Shown here in pieces: positions 24,075 to 32,852 of a DNA stretch of 64,000 bases. The stretch comes from Chloroflexi bacterium HGW-Chloroflexi-4 (GTDB taxonomy: Bacteria; Chloroflexota; Anaerolineae; Anaerolineales; Anaerolineaceae). The stretch spans positions 1-64,000 of the forward strand of contig PHBW01000007.1 of assembly GCA_002840715.1 (NCBI GenBank). Reading direction: 5' to 3'. The position numbers were made by a program, and so were the translations under genes. Each line of letters begins with the position of its first letter. The stretch's first letter is position 1. Under the pieces are notes generated by a model. The model was not told the DNA's origin. It was given only the letters and a program-made list of their open reading frames with translations, and did no database searches.

Positions 24075-24219
24075 AAAAATATAGCCTTTTTGGCTATATT
24101 TTTTGTTTATAACCATATTGTCTATTTTTTGGTTTTATAGCTATTTTTAGCTATATTTTATAATTATAGCTTTTTATAGCTATATACAAACTACTTGATT
24201 ATAGCCAATAATAGCTATA
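24075..24219. repeat. Cluster of four TATAGC inverted repeats upstream of satD-like gene
   Basis: Four dyads built from the half-site TATAGC: AAAAATATAGCC/GGCTATATTTTT (24075-24103), TATAGCTA/TAGCTATA (24136-24155), TATAGCT/AGCTATA (24165-24184) and TATAGC/GCTATA (24200-24219). The first could also terminate the upstream gene. Repeated identical half-sites before a gene for a protein with a C-terminal HTH suggest cooperative operator binding, probably autoregulation. Confidence 0.7.
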
Positions 24220-24277
24220 TAATAGGTAAATAGTTGTTTATCGCTATTTTCATAATCTTCAAGATCAAAAAACCATT

Positions 24278-24964
24278 ATGACAAAGCCAAATAAAACCGA
24301 TGAAAAGATGTATGCCATTCTGACTGGCGATATTGTGAATTCTTCCAGCCTATCAAGCGACAGGCGATTTCACCTATACGAAGCAATGCAAAACCTTTCT
24401 GCCGCAGTAAAACAAAAATATCCGTTTGAAGTTCCTCATGATTTGGCAAAATATCGAGGTGATGGATGGCAATTGCTGGTTTCCCCTCCCAGAAATGCTT
24501 TTGAAATCGGTCTCTTCATGCGAACTTTTATTCGTTTTCATTTTGAACAAGAAAAACTGGATACACGAATAGCAATGGCAATTGGAAATATTGATTTCGC
24601 ACCAGAAGATAATGTTTCAGAAGGATATGGAATCGCATTCACTGAATCTGGCAAACTGCTTGATTCACTCAAAGAGTATCGTATGGCAGTCACCATAACC
24701 AATAACACAAACCAACTTCTCTGCAAATTTGCCAATTCATTAATCAGAGCCAGTGATGTCTTAATTTCAGCCTGGACTCCAGCCCAATGCCAGGCTGTGC
24801 ATTTAGCGCTGTATGGCCTGACCCAAATTGAAATTGGTAAACGATGGAAGTCAGGTCCGATAGCCCAGGCATCAGTTGCCAACCATTTAAAATCTGCAAA
24901 TTGGGAATTAATTAAGGAAATTTCATCTCTGTATACTGACATTTTTGGTTCCCAAGGTAGTTGA
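24278..24964 (+). CDS. SatD-family protein with C-terminal helix-turn-helix
   Basis: A protein of 228 residues. The N-terminal part has the SatD hallmark MYAILTGDIVNSS (about residue 11) and AKYRGDGWQLLV, an alpha/beta region reminiscent of nucleotide-cyclase folds but without obvious full metal-binding set. Residues about 165-215 form a sigma-region-4-like HTH: AWTPAQCQAVHLALYGLTQIEIGKRW...ASVANHLKSANWELI. SatD proteins are found beside DUF3307 membrane proteins, as here; their function is not established. The HTH and the TATAGC repeats upstream suggest that it regulates its own operon. No ribosome site is clear at either candidate ATG. Confidence 0.78.
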   Translation: MTKPNKTDEKMYAILTGDIVNSSSLSSDRRFHLYEAMQNLSAAVKQKYPFEVPHDLAKYRGDGWQLLVSPPRNAFEIGLFMRTFIRFHFEQEKLDTRIAMAIGNIDFAPEDNVSEGYGIAFTESGKLLDSLKEYRMAVTITNNTNQLLCKFANSLIRASDVLISAWTPAQCQAVHLALYGLTQIEIGKRWKSGPIAQASVANHLKSANWELIKEISSLYTDIFGSQGS

Positions 24965-24980
24965 TCGAAGGGGAAAGCAA

Positions 24981-25733
24981 ATGGATACACCTTTTTTTCA
25001 ATTGACCCTCAGTTTACTGCTGGCGCACCTTGTCGGTGACTTTTTGCTGCAGACCAGTTCATCGGCGAAGAAAAAGAAGAAATCTGTCTGGATGATGGTG
25101 CTGCACAGTTTGATCAACGGCGCTGCTGCATATCTCTTCCTCGCGAGTTGGAGTACGTGGCTGGTACCTTTGGTGGCCACTGTCAGCCACTTTCTGATCG
25201 ATTTTACGAAATCCCGCTTCAAAAAGGATGCGCTCTGGCTGTTCCTGGCGGATCAAACCCTGCACTTGATGGTAATTGTATTGTTGGTCCTGTTTTATCT
25301 CCTTCCTAAAAATATTCAACCTTTCTGGTTCGAATTGCTGCCGGAGATTGCCTCAACGGTTATGGTCATTTTATCTTCGCTGATCTTGTTGACTTTTGCC
25401 GGCGGGCTCTTTATTGGGTATTGCGTTCGTCCTTATCAAGAACAGATCAAGGATTATTATGCAAAGGTGAAGAAGGAACCGGTGGAAGGGTTGAAAGACG
25501 GCGGAAAAATGATTGGCTGGCTTGAACGGCTCTTGATCTTTGTGTTTGTGCTCACAGGACAATATGCCGGGGTCGGTTTCTTGATCGCCGCAAAATCCGT
25601 TTTTCGTTTTGGTGAACTCAAAGAGAGTGAAAATCGGAAAGAGGCTGAGTATATTATCATCGGTACTTTTATCAGTTTTTTGTTTGCCCTTGCCGTGAGT
25701 ATATCGGCCAGACTGGCGTTGGGAATCAAGTAA
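24981..25733 (+). CDS. DUF3307 membrane protein
   Basis: A protein of 250 residues with about six membrane spans. The first 125 residues match DUF3307: LLLAHLVGDFLLQTSSSAKKKKKS, HSLINGAAAYLF, HFLIDFTKSRF and FLADQTLHLMVI, with the conserved D and H residues in predicted helices. The second half adds a longer hydrophobic region ending ARLALGI. It follows the SatD-like gene by 16 bases with AAGGGGA as ribosome site, the usual SatD-DUF3307 order, and must act with it. A role in transport or membrane sensing is possible; none is shown. Confidence 0.85.
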   Translation: MDTPFFQLTLSLLLAHLVGDFLLQTSSSAKKKKKSVWMMVLHSLINGAAAYLFLASWSTWLVPLVATVSHFLIDFTKSRFKKDALWLFLADQTLHLMVIVLLVLFYLLPKNIQPFWFELLPEIASTVMVILSSLILLTFAGGLFIGYCVRPYQEQIKDYYAKVKKEPVEGLKDGGKMIGWLERLLIFVFVLTGQYAGVGFLIAAKSVFRFGELKESENRKEAEYIIIGTFISFLFALAVSISARLALGIK

Positions 25734-25820
25734 TCGAGCACTTAGGCTCTTAGGAAAGTGAAATTGTTTTCCTTGATTACTAATTAATCCTGACTCACTA
25801 TTCGTTTTGGAGGGAATACG

Positions 25821-26390
25821 ATGACCAAAAAAATATTGATCTTTGAAAGCAGCCCCAGAAAGAAGGGGAATACTGCTGTGCTTGCCGGGCAGGCCGCAGG
25901 AGCACTGCGCGAAGGCGGGGTGGAGGTGGAGACAATCCGGCTGCATGGGATGAAGATAGAGCCGTGCAATCACTGCGACGGGTGTTTGCGCAAAAAGGTT
26001 TATTGCACACAGCAAGATGACATGCAGGAACTTTACACCAAGTTGGTGGCAGCGGATGGGGTGATTCTGGCCTCGCCAATTTACTGGTTCTCTTATAATG
26101 CGCAGCTCAAGGTATTCATTGATCGCTGGTACGGAATTGCCCAGATTGAATCGGATTTCCTTCAGGGCAAACCCATGGGCGTAATTCTCGTTTACGGCGA
26201 TACGGATGTGTATACCTCGGGGGCCATTAATGCGATCAGGATTTTTGAGGATACCGCGCGATGGGTAAAAAGTGGACCAGTGAGTTATGTCTACGGCACT
26301 GCCAACGATATTGGCGACGCCGAGAAGGATGCGGGGTTGATGGAGCGTGCAAGGAAGCTGGGTGAGAAGATGGCTGGGATGCTTAAATAA
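25821..26390 (+). CDS. Iron-sulfur flavoprotein (flavodoxin-fold NADPH-dependent FMN reductase)
   Basis: A protein of 189 residues. The FMN phosphate loop is SSPRKKGNT (about residues 10-18), with ASPIYWFSYNAQLKVFIDRW as the second FMN contact. Between them CNHCDGC followed by KKVYC gives a C-x2-C-x2-C-x6-C pattern, the compact cluster motif of Isf-type iron-sulfur flavoproteins that carry [4Fe-4S] and FMN and pass electrons from ferredoxin to oxygen or quinone-like acceptors. The product probably helps in oxidative-stress or redox balance of an anaerobe. GGAGGG precedes the ATG; the gene stands alone. Confidence 0.85.
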   Translation: MTKKILIFESSPRKKGNTAVLAGQAAGALREGGVEVETIRLHGMKIEPCNHCDGCLRKKVYCTQQDDMQELYTKLVAADGVILASPIYWFSYNAQLKVFIDRWYGIAQIESDFLQGKPMGVILVYGDTDVYTSGAINAIRIFEDTARWVKSGPVSYVYGTANDIGDAEKDAGLMERARKLGEKMAGMLK

Positions 26391-26512
26391 CGTGTTTTGT
26401 TTTGCGTGACAGGTGATCAGGTAACCATTTTTCATTTTATCAATCTCGATTAATCTAATTTCCTTTTTAAGATGGATAATGAAACTATCCATTTCTTGAT
26501 AAAGGAGAAGCC

Positions 26513-27160
26513 ATGCCAAAACAATCGTTTGCGCTAGAACCAGGTAGTACTCATCGTCTTGAAATTCAATGGAAGGGTTTATATAAGGACACCACGCTTA
26601 CTCTGGATGGTGTTCAATTGGGGCCAGTCCTTGACCAGGGATTATTAAGGGCCGGACAAGAGCTGCCTCTACCGGATGGCAGTTTACTCAAGTTACATTT
26701 GGTCAGTAACCTGGCTGGAACGGAACTTCGCGTAACGCGTAATGGTATTCCGCTGCCAGGTTCGGCGTCAAACCCTGAAACAAAGGTTGGGACTGCTGCA
26801 GGAATTATCTTTTTTGTGGCTGGATTAAATCTTTTATTGGGGGTCATTAGTCTTCTCACTCGTTCAGAATTTTTAGCTTCACTTGGCATTGGCTGGTTCA
26901 GCATCATTTTTGGTGCGTTTTTCCTGGTGATGGGGTTCCTGGTTAAGAAGCGCTCGATGGTGGCGCTGATTTTGAGCATCGTGGTTTTCAGCCTGGATGC
27001 GCTGGTCGGCGTGATTGGCAGCATTGCGATGGGCGGAGCTCCGGCAATTGGCGGGTTGGTGTTTCGGGTGTTTTTGATCATCCCGATGGTGCAAGGGGTT
27101 GGGGCGATCACGGCGCTGAAGAAGCCATCTGCGCCGCCGAGTGTGCCGCCGGTGGTGTAA
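26513..27160 (+). CDS. Membrane protein with N-terminal beta domain, unknown
   Basis: A protein of 215 residues. Residues 1-85 are beta-rich and soluble (FALEPGSTHRLEIQWKGLYKDTTLTLDGV), similar to cytoplasmic sandwich modules; residues 95-200 have four hydrophobic spans (AGIIFFVAGLNLLLGVI, ASLGIGWFSIIFGAFFLVMGFLV, MVALILSIVVFSLDALVGVIGSI, VFRVFLIIPMVQGVGAI). It ends in a proline-rich tail. AAGGAG precedes the ATG. No family was recognised. A terminator follows at 27211. Confidence 0.65.
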   Translation: MPKQSFALEPGSTHRLEIQWKGLYKDTTLTLDGVQLGPVLDQGLLRAGQELPLPDGSLLKLHLVSNLAGTELRVTRNGIPLPGSASNPETKVGTAAGIIFFVAGLNLLLGVISLLTRSEFLASLGIGWFSIIFGAFFLVMGFLVKKRSMVALILSIVVFSLDALVGVIGSIAMGGAPAIGGLVFRVFLIIPMVQGVGAITALKKPSAPPSVPPVV

Positions 27161-27210
27161 GTCTTGTCTCTCGCGGAGAAAACCTTCTTTTAGGATCATT
27201 TACCCCCAGA

Positions 27211-27246
27211 TTCCGGGAATCTTGAAGACGCCCGGAATTTTTTGTT
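27211..27246 (+). terminator. Rho-independent terminator
   Basis: TTCCGGG (27211-27217) pairs with CCCGGAA (27231-27237), followed by a run of T. It terminates the membrane protein gene. Confidence 0.7.
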
Positions 27247-27426
27247 TTTTGTTTTTGATTCGTTTTTATGCACGAATGGGTTAGGTGGGTCATAGCTGCT
27301 CAAAATTGAATATGATTTTCAGTTTTTAGGGTGCAAAAAATATTCGTTTTTGTTCAGAAAAAATTCGAAAACAAAGAAAACGAATCGTAATGTCATCTAT
27401 AAGCATCCCCTCACCCCTCACCCCTG

Positions 27427-27456
27427 CCCCTCTCCCGCATGCGAGAGAGGGGTTTT
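27427..27456. repeat. REP-like GC-rich hairpin before the phage remnant
   Basis: CCCCTCTC (27427-27434) pairs with GAGAGGGG (27445-27452), then TTTTG. The preceding CCCCTCACCCCTCACCCC run is a composition often seen in dispersed palindromes of this lineage (from memory). The rest of 27247-27529 shows no gene. Confidence 0.5.
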
Positions 27457-27529
27457 GTTGATTTGCTCTTCAGGTCCAGCATCTAGTTCTGGCAGATCAA
27501 TTGAGATGGAGGTTTTGTTTTTGTAGTGG

Positions 27530-27802
27530 TTGACCAGGTTCATGATGGTGGTCTTTTTGGTGACGACGAAATCCGCGGGGAGGGTGGTGGAAAACAGCGC
27601 AGTCAGTTTTGCCTATATGCTGAGGGCTGCGAGCCTGTTAGAGGCTCACGGCACCCGGGTGGGTGAATCTGCTCAACTGGCGGAACAAAGCAAAGTTTGG
27701 AAGGAACTGGCAGAAGCAGCTTTCAATAAATTAAGGTCCTATCAACCCTTTGCTTACCCGGATGGATTTGCACTTGACCGGTGGGACCGGGCGGGAGGTT
27801 GA
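27530..27802 (+). pseudogene. C-terminal remnant of a phage structural gene
   Basis: An open frame whose last 70 codons look like real protein: VSFAYMLRAASLLEAHGTRVG, EQSKVWKELAEAAFNKLRSYQPFAYPDG. It has no proper start, and the first part is low-quality sequence overlapping an intergenic hairpin, so it is probably the truncated end of a longer phage gene. It ends one base before the next broken gene, as in a compact phage operon, and GC content rises sharply here relative to both flanks. The product was not recognised. Confidence 0.4.
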
Positions 27803-27803
27803 C

Positions 27804-28287
27804 ATGGCACCCACGATTGGCAAGGATTGTCATATCATCCTCGCGCACCACGAGATTGACGGCGGCGAGGGCTACGGATTTTTTGCTGGTGGAAGACGAG
27901 AGCATCAAGAACGGCGGTGTACAGATGACGCGCGAAGTGGATTCGGGCGGTACAACCCGGCTGTGGCTGCATTTTGATGTGCTGCTGGCTGACCGCGCCG
28001 TCAACCCCGATGGAAGTTTGCACGCCAAGAGCCGGTCTGCGGATTATGCCAAGTTGTGCCAGTTTCTGGATAAACAGTCAGAAGTGTGCATCACATCCCC
28101 GGCAGGGACGATGCTTTCGCTGGGAGCAGTGGGCTGGACGGCAGATGAACGCCACCAGCCGGGGTATTCGCTGATCAAGTGTCAATTCAATAATATCGGG
28201 GTGTATTGGCCGCCCGTTGACCCGGCGCTGCTGATGCTTTCAATCTGGGACGGCACGCTGACCTGGAGCAGTTCGTATTGGCGGTAA
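27804..28287 (+). pseudogene. Phage-like gene with a frameshift at a T run
   Basis: An ATG at 27804 has GGGAGGT five bases upstream and opens with MAPTIGKDCHIILAHHEIDGG. Around a run of six T at about 27879-27884 the frame shifts, and the continuation reads LLVEDESIKNGG, GTTRLWLHFDVLLADRAVNPDGS and LMLSIWDGTLTWSSSYW to a stop at 28287. Both halves look like one protein of about 160 residues. It is either a decayed prophage gene or a homopolymer sequencing error. Its position before a tail-fibre-like gene suggests a virion structural protein. Function not recognised. Confidence 0.5.
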
Positions 28288-28344
28288 CAGGCTAAACCCT
28301 TTCAACCACTAAATACACAAAAATTTCGAAAAAAGGAAAAAAGT

Positions 28345-29099
28345 ATGGCATATCCACTATCCTCTCAAGTTACTGCGGGGCAGCCGACGGCGGCCGAGCA
28401 TTACAATAATTTGCGCAAAGATGCGCTCAATCTCGGCCAGGCGGATGCGGATGCCGTCAAGCTGGGTGAGTTTTTTAGACGCTTTTCTTCAGGGGTGAAA
28501 CTGGAATACCTGGCAAACCACAGGGTCAGGGTGCCGTACTCCTTCGCGGCTCCGCCATCCTTGATGATCAACGGATGTATGCTGCAATCTGATTCAAATG
28601 TGGATTTACCCGTGGGATTGATCAGCGGACCGGCTGCCATGTGGTATATCTTTGCGGTTCGAACGGAGGGGTCAACATCGTTTACGCTCACAGTCAACAC
28701 TTCATCTTCGGAAGGCAGCAACCACCGCCTTATCGGTCAAGCCTATTGGACGGGCTCAGCCTTGATCTCAATTTATGTTATCTGGCGCCATCCGCTTTGC
28801 CGCTGGCGGATTATGATTCGGGCTGGTTTGCCTGCACATTTAATACCGTTTACACAAAATCTCATGGATTGGGTACCGCTCCACGGTTGATCACACTTTA
28901 TCATTCAACCGATTCCGCCGGCATCAGCGAATGGGTCAGGGTAACCTACGTGCAAAGCGGAATATACTTGTATGAGGTGATTGGCTGTGATTCTGCCAAT
29001 ATCTACATCCAAACCGGGAGCACAACTGAAAACGCCACCTGTTACTCGAGCCGTAGAGTGTCGTCAAGCGGATTTTATCGCGTCTTTGCGTGGGCGTAA
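28345..29099 (+). pseudogene. Phage tail/fibre-like gene with a frameshift
   Basis: It begins MAYPLSSQVTAGQPTAAEHYNNLRKDAL, a typical start of phage tail or receptor-binding proteins, preceded by AAAAGGAAAAA. Frame 1 runs to NHRLIGQAYWTGSAL near 28762; beyond that the sensible sequence continues in another frame: LNLCYLAPSALPLADYDSGWFAC ... GLGTAPRLITLYHSTDSAG ... GFYRVFAWA to 29099. The intact protein would be about 250 residues. Two broken genes in a row point to a decaying prophage or tail-like element, though assembly error is not excluded. Confidence 0.6.
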
Positions 29100-29221
29100 T
29101 CACTCGTGATATTTGTGTGCGTAAAAACCCGCCCTTTTGTGTTAAAGCTGAACGAGGTGTCATGATGAAATAAGTTACAATTGGACTCGCACGAATTCTT
29201 TGATTTTGGAGCACCTGCCAG

Positions 29222-29920
29222 ATGCCTGTTCAAATACTTATTCCAGCAAGCGAGGTCAAAGACCGCCAGGGATCCGCTCTGGTGCTTGACCATGAAGGAC
29301 GCTGTTCGCGGTGCAACCAGACTCCGGCCAATTTTTTTGAAGTCCACCGGCTGCACTACAGGGTTGGTTTTAAACATAATCATCTCTACGGCAAAAAATA
29401 TCGCATATCAAAAAGCTATCTGCTAAAAATCAGAGTATGCGAAACCTGTTTTAAATCTGATTATTTAACCCATCCAGAGTTGTTAGATCGCGGAACGTCG
29501 CAGCTAGCCAAGATTGCCCACATGCATTCGATTGCATGGACCGTCGGCGGCTTGCTGGCTGCCTGCGGGTTTTTGTTACTGACGCCCATCATCCCGGCAA
29601 ACGGAATTTTGAGTACAATTAAGCAAATGTGGCAGGTGCCTGTGGTTGTGGGTGTGCTCGTCCTTTTTTTGACATGGTTAAGTCAAAAAAAATACCAGAG
29701 CAAAGTGCTGCATGAAATTGAAAAAACGAACCCGGGTTTTCAACCACTGCCCCGTGCTGAAGTGCACACTTATGTGATGAAAACAGAGGATGATCCATCC
29801 GCCACTGCACTGGAGATCATTTTGGAAAATGAATCATGGGCTGAAGCCTGTGCGAAAAATAATCAATGGAAATATGATCAAGCTCCATTGCCAGAAGAAG
29901 AGACTTTGAAAAAAGGATGA
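29222..29920 (+). CDS. Zinc-ribbon-like membrane protein, unknown
   Basis: A protein of 232 residues. Two CxxC pairs (CSRC near residue 28 and CETC near residue 74) would form a zinc ribbon. Two membrane spans follow at about 104-124 and 139-158 (SIAWTVGGLLAACGFLLL, VPVVVGVLVLFLTWL). The C-terminal 70 residues are soluble and acidic. The start has GGAG nine bases upstream. It precedes an SH3 protein gene by seven bases; the two are probably one operon. I did not recognise a named family. Confidence 0.65.
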   Translation: MPVQILIPASEVKDRQGSALVLDHEGRCSRCNQTPANFFEVHRLHYRVGFKHNHLYGKKYRISKSYLLKIRVCETCFKSDYLTHPELLDRGTSQLAKIAHMHSIAWTVGGLLAACGFLLLTPIIPANGILSTIKQMWQVPVVVGVLVLFLTWLSQKKYQSKVLHEIEKTNPGFQPLPRAEVHTYVMKTEDDPSATALEIILENESWAEACAKNNQWKYDQAPLPEEETLKKG

Positions 29921-29927
29921 GGTTAAG

Positions 29928-30554
29928 ATGAGAGGAATTTTAGTAGAAGATGAAGTCAAGGTTTATGCTGAAGCCAGCAATCAAACCCTTTCGATCACAT
30001 CACTTAAAAAAGGGGATGAGATGGAATTAGGCAAAGTCTCTCGCAAGAAGAAAGAAGTATGGGTTGAAGTCACCCTGGATTCCGGTCAAAAGGGGTTTAT
30101 CACCGGTGAGACCAAAATCTTTGTGATCAAAAAAGTGCAGTTTTTCTCTGACAACATTGAAGCACACGAAGCTCCGTCACAAGAATCAGCTGTTATTAAA
30201 ACTTACCCCAAGAAAACCATCGTCACGGCGGTCGGTTATGAAAGTGATGAAGGCAAGGGCTGGGTAAAAATTATCGACGCTGAGGGTTTAACCGGCTACG
30301 TCAAAGGCGAAGCCAAAATCCGCGTTTATCAGGAAGCCACAAAAGAAAACGGCAAGAAACAAATGTTTTCTGGCGGCATGTTTGCGGTTTTGGCTGCAGC
30401 CTTTTATTTTTTCTCTCTCAACAAGGGCGAGTCCACCAGCAACATGTCCATATTAATTGTGGCCGTCTTTGCGTTCGGCTTAATGCAAGTGGTTCAGGGC
30501 TTTCTGGAATTTAATAAAGCCAAGAAGAAAGAAAACGAAACCAAACAAGGTTAG
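29928..30554 (+). CDS. SH3-domain protein with C-terminal membrane hairpin
   Basis: A protein of 208 residues. Two SH3-like repeats are visible: residues 4-65 (EDEVKVYAEASNQTLSITSLKKGDEMELG ... VWVEVTLDSGQKGFITGETKIFV) and 68-130 (VQFFSDNIEAHEAPSQESAVIKTYPKKTIVTAVG ... GWVKIIDAEGLTGYVKGEAKIRV). Two membrane spans follow at about 146-162 and 172-190, then a lysine-rich tail. No signal peptide is present, so the SH3 part is probably cytoplasmic, unlike most bacterial SH3 proteins. Its role is unknown. Confidence 0.7.
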   Translation: MRGILVEDEVKVYAEASNQTLSITSLKKGDEMELGKVSRKKKEVWVEVTLDSGQKGFITGETKIFVIKKVQFFSDNIEAHEAPSQESAVIKTYPKKTIVTAVGYESDEGKGWVKIIDAEGLTGYVKGEAKIRVYQEATKENGKKQMFSGGMFAVLAAAFYFFSLNKGESTSNMSILIVAVFAFGLMQVVQGFLEFNKAKKKENETKQG

Positions 30555-30569
30555 TAACCCTGTTTCAGT

Positions 30570-32852
30570 TTATTTTTCTCTGAGCACTTCAATGCAAACA
30601 TCCACAATGTCGGGATCGAATATGATTCCGGCATTTTCGCGTATGTAGGCAATGGCTTCTTCTTTTGACCGCGGTTTATTATTGTAAATACGCTCACTGG
30701 TGATGGCATCAAACACATCAAAGACAGTAAATATTCTGGCCGTAAACGGAATTTCCTTGCCTTTAAGGCTGCGCGGATAGCCCGTGCCATCCCATTTTTC
30801 GTGGTGGCAATAAGGCACATCCAGGGCTTGTTTCAAAAATCCAATCGGTGCCAGCATCTGATAGGCATATTCAGGATGCTTTTTCATAATGACCCATTCT
30901 TCGTCTGACAGAGGACCAGGTTTATTTAGAATGTGATCTGGAACGCCTACTTTGCCAATATCATGAAGTAAAACACCGCGGCGCAGATGTTCCATGTCAT
31001 CTTCGCGGATGCCCAGTCTTTGGGCTGCCCGCATGGTACGCTCCAATACGCGAACGGTATGACCTTCTGTTTCTTTATCACGCAGATCAAGGAAGTTTGC
31101 CCATCCCATCAAAGTATCGTCATAGGCTTGAAGCAAAACGGACTGCGACTTTTGAAGCTCCAAAAAGTTCTGCGAGTTGTCGAGGGCAATGGCTGCCTGC
31201 TGCGCCAGTGCTTCAAGGAAACTGATCCATTCTCGTGTCGGTTCAAATTCTGATTTATGATAGACTTCCAAAACGCCTTTGATCTGGCCTTTAATTACCA
31301 TGGGGGTGGCAATATATTTAACAAATTTTTCATTATTCAAAATATCTGTTAATGCCGGTGAAAAAGTAACACCTGAGTTCAAATTAATTTGGTTTGTTTT
31401 TTTAGTAGCAACTGCTTCAGAAGGCAGAGGAGAATGACGCAATGCAGAACGCAATGTTGTTTCAAGTGTCTTAAAACCAAGACCGGTCAAATATTGATAC
31501 TGGATCAGATCGGATTCAAACTGCAATACTGAAGCCGCATCGACATGCAGCACCTGGCGTAATTGATCAAGCAACACCTGATAGGTTACGCGAAGGTCAA
31601 AAGATGAGGTGATGGCTTTATCGATTTGGTGAAGAGCGTTGATGCGTTCCATTTGCTCACGCAATTGCTGCTCAGATTGGATACGCTGGGTAATATCTCG
31701 GCCGATGCCCTCCATGAATTCGGCTTGACCCTGACTGTCTTTGATGATCGTGCAACGAAGTTCAATCCAGATTTTTCTACCATCTTTGCGAACAAATGGC
31801 AGGTTGATCATGGGGGTTTCCATGGTTTCAGCCCAACGATTAATGGCTTTTGGATCAGTAACATTGAAGGAATTTCGCACCAGGATTAATGGGTCCGCGT
31901 AGAGCTCCTCCAAGGAGAACCCAATCACCCGTTCTGCTGCGGGGCTAATATACTCAATTTGTACCGGTTCTGAAATCTTGAACCTGAAGATAACATCTAC
32001 AGCGTTTTCGGCAAGCAGTCTGAAACGCTCTTCGCTTCTTCTTAAAGCTTCTTGCTCTTTTTGCAGCATCACCAAATGGTGGGCATTTTCGAGGATAACT
32101 GGCAGCCTCATCAAATAACCACTGGTTTTAACCACGTAATCAGTTTTACTTTGTTTTAAAACTTCAACTGCAGCCTCTTCACTGCCAAGCCCTGTTATCA
32201 CAATGATGGGCGTATCAATACTTTTTGAACGGAGATTTTTGATTTGCTCAATGATCGTCGGACCCGGCAAATGATAATCAATTAATATTGCGTCATAATC
32301 ATGCTGTCGATGTTCATTTGACAATCTTTCCAACATTTCATCAGCAGTAGAGACAATATCCAAATCAATCTGAGGTGCATGTGTTCTCATAAAACGCTGT
32401 GTCAGATCAATGTCAGTCGAATTGTGCTCTCCGTATAAAACATGAATGGCCTCATGCTGCACATTTTCAGATTCTTTATATAATTTTGCAGCATTTCTGA
32501 GGGTGTCGGGTAGTTCTTTTAAATAATTTTGCCGTTTGACAATATAATCAGTAGCACCTGTTTTCAATGATGCAATAGCAGTATCTTCATCACCTTGACC
32601 TGTTACCATTACAACTGCCACAGGAATGCCGGTCTTTCTGATTTCTGATAAAACAGTCAATCCGCTGCCATCCACCAAATGCATATCGCTTAAGACCAAA
32701 TCATATGGACAAGGCGTTTGCGAACGCAGTTTTTCCAAGCCTTCATCCACCCCATTGGCCCATTCCAAATCAAACTCACCACCGCACTTTTTTAATGTGA
32801 TTCGAACAAGGTCTGCATCCAATGGATTGTCTTCAACATAAAGTACTTTCAT
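30570..32852 (-). CDS. Response regulator REC-REC-PAS-GAF-HD-GYP, cyclic-di-GMP phosphodiesterase
   Basis: A protein of 760 residues. REC1 (1-120) has VEDN, LVLSDMHLVDG, TG and VKR. REC2 (about 130-255) has the acceptor ILIDYHLPG and VKT, but its acidic pocket reads GEHNSTD, losing one acid. Then a PAS (about 265-395), a GAF (about 410-560) and an HD-GYP domain (about 570-755) with LLHDIGKVGVPDHIL and HHEKWDGTGYP. HD-GYP enzymes hydrolyse c-di-GMP. It is the last gene of a three-gene operon, overlapping the preceding receiver gene by four bases, so it is the probable output of the giant kinase. Confidence 0.9.
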   Translation of the reverse strand: MKVLYVEDNPLDADLVRITLKKCGGEFDLEWANGVDEGLEKLRSQTPCPYDLVLSDMHLVDGSGLTVLSEIRKTGIPVAVVMVTGQGDEDTAIASLKTGATDYIVKRQNYLKELPDTLRNAAKLYKESENVQHEAIHVLYGEHNSTDIDLTQRFMRTHAPQIDLDIVSTADEMLERLSNEHRQHDYDAILIDYHLPGPTIIEQIKNLRSKSIDTPIIVITGLGSEEAAVEVLKQSKTDYVVKTSGYLMRLPVILENAHHLVMLQKEQEALRRSEERFRLLAENAVDVIFRFKISEPVQIEYISPAAERVIGFSLEELYADPLILVRNSFNVTDPKAINRWAETMETPMINLPFVRKDGRKIWIELRCTIIKDSQGQAEFMEGIGRDITQRIQSEQQLREQMERINALHQIDKAITSSFDLRVTYQVLLDQLRQVLHVDAASVLQFESDLIQYQYLTGLGFKTLETTLRSALRHSPLPSEAVATKKTNQINLNSGVTFSPALTDILNNEKFVKYIATPMVIKGQIKGVLEVYHKSEFEPTREWISFLEALAQQAAIALDNSQNFLELQKSQSVLLQAYDDTLMGWANFLDLRDKETEGHTVRVLERTMRAAQRLGIREDDMEHLRRGVLLHDIGKVGVPDHILNKPGPLSDEEWVIMKKHPEYAYQMLAPIGFLKQALDVPYCHHEKWDGTGYPRSLKGKEIPFTARIFTVFDVFDAITSERIYNNKPRSKEEAIAYIRENAGIIFDPDIVDVCIEVLREK

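Noticed and set aside
25371-26519. Leftward frame of 382 codons
   Set aside because: It lies antisense to the DUF3307 and flavoprotein genes, both of which have family motifs and ribosome sites; it has neither.
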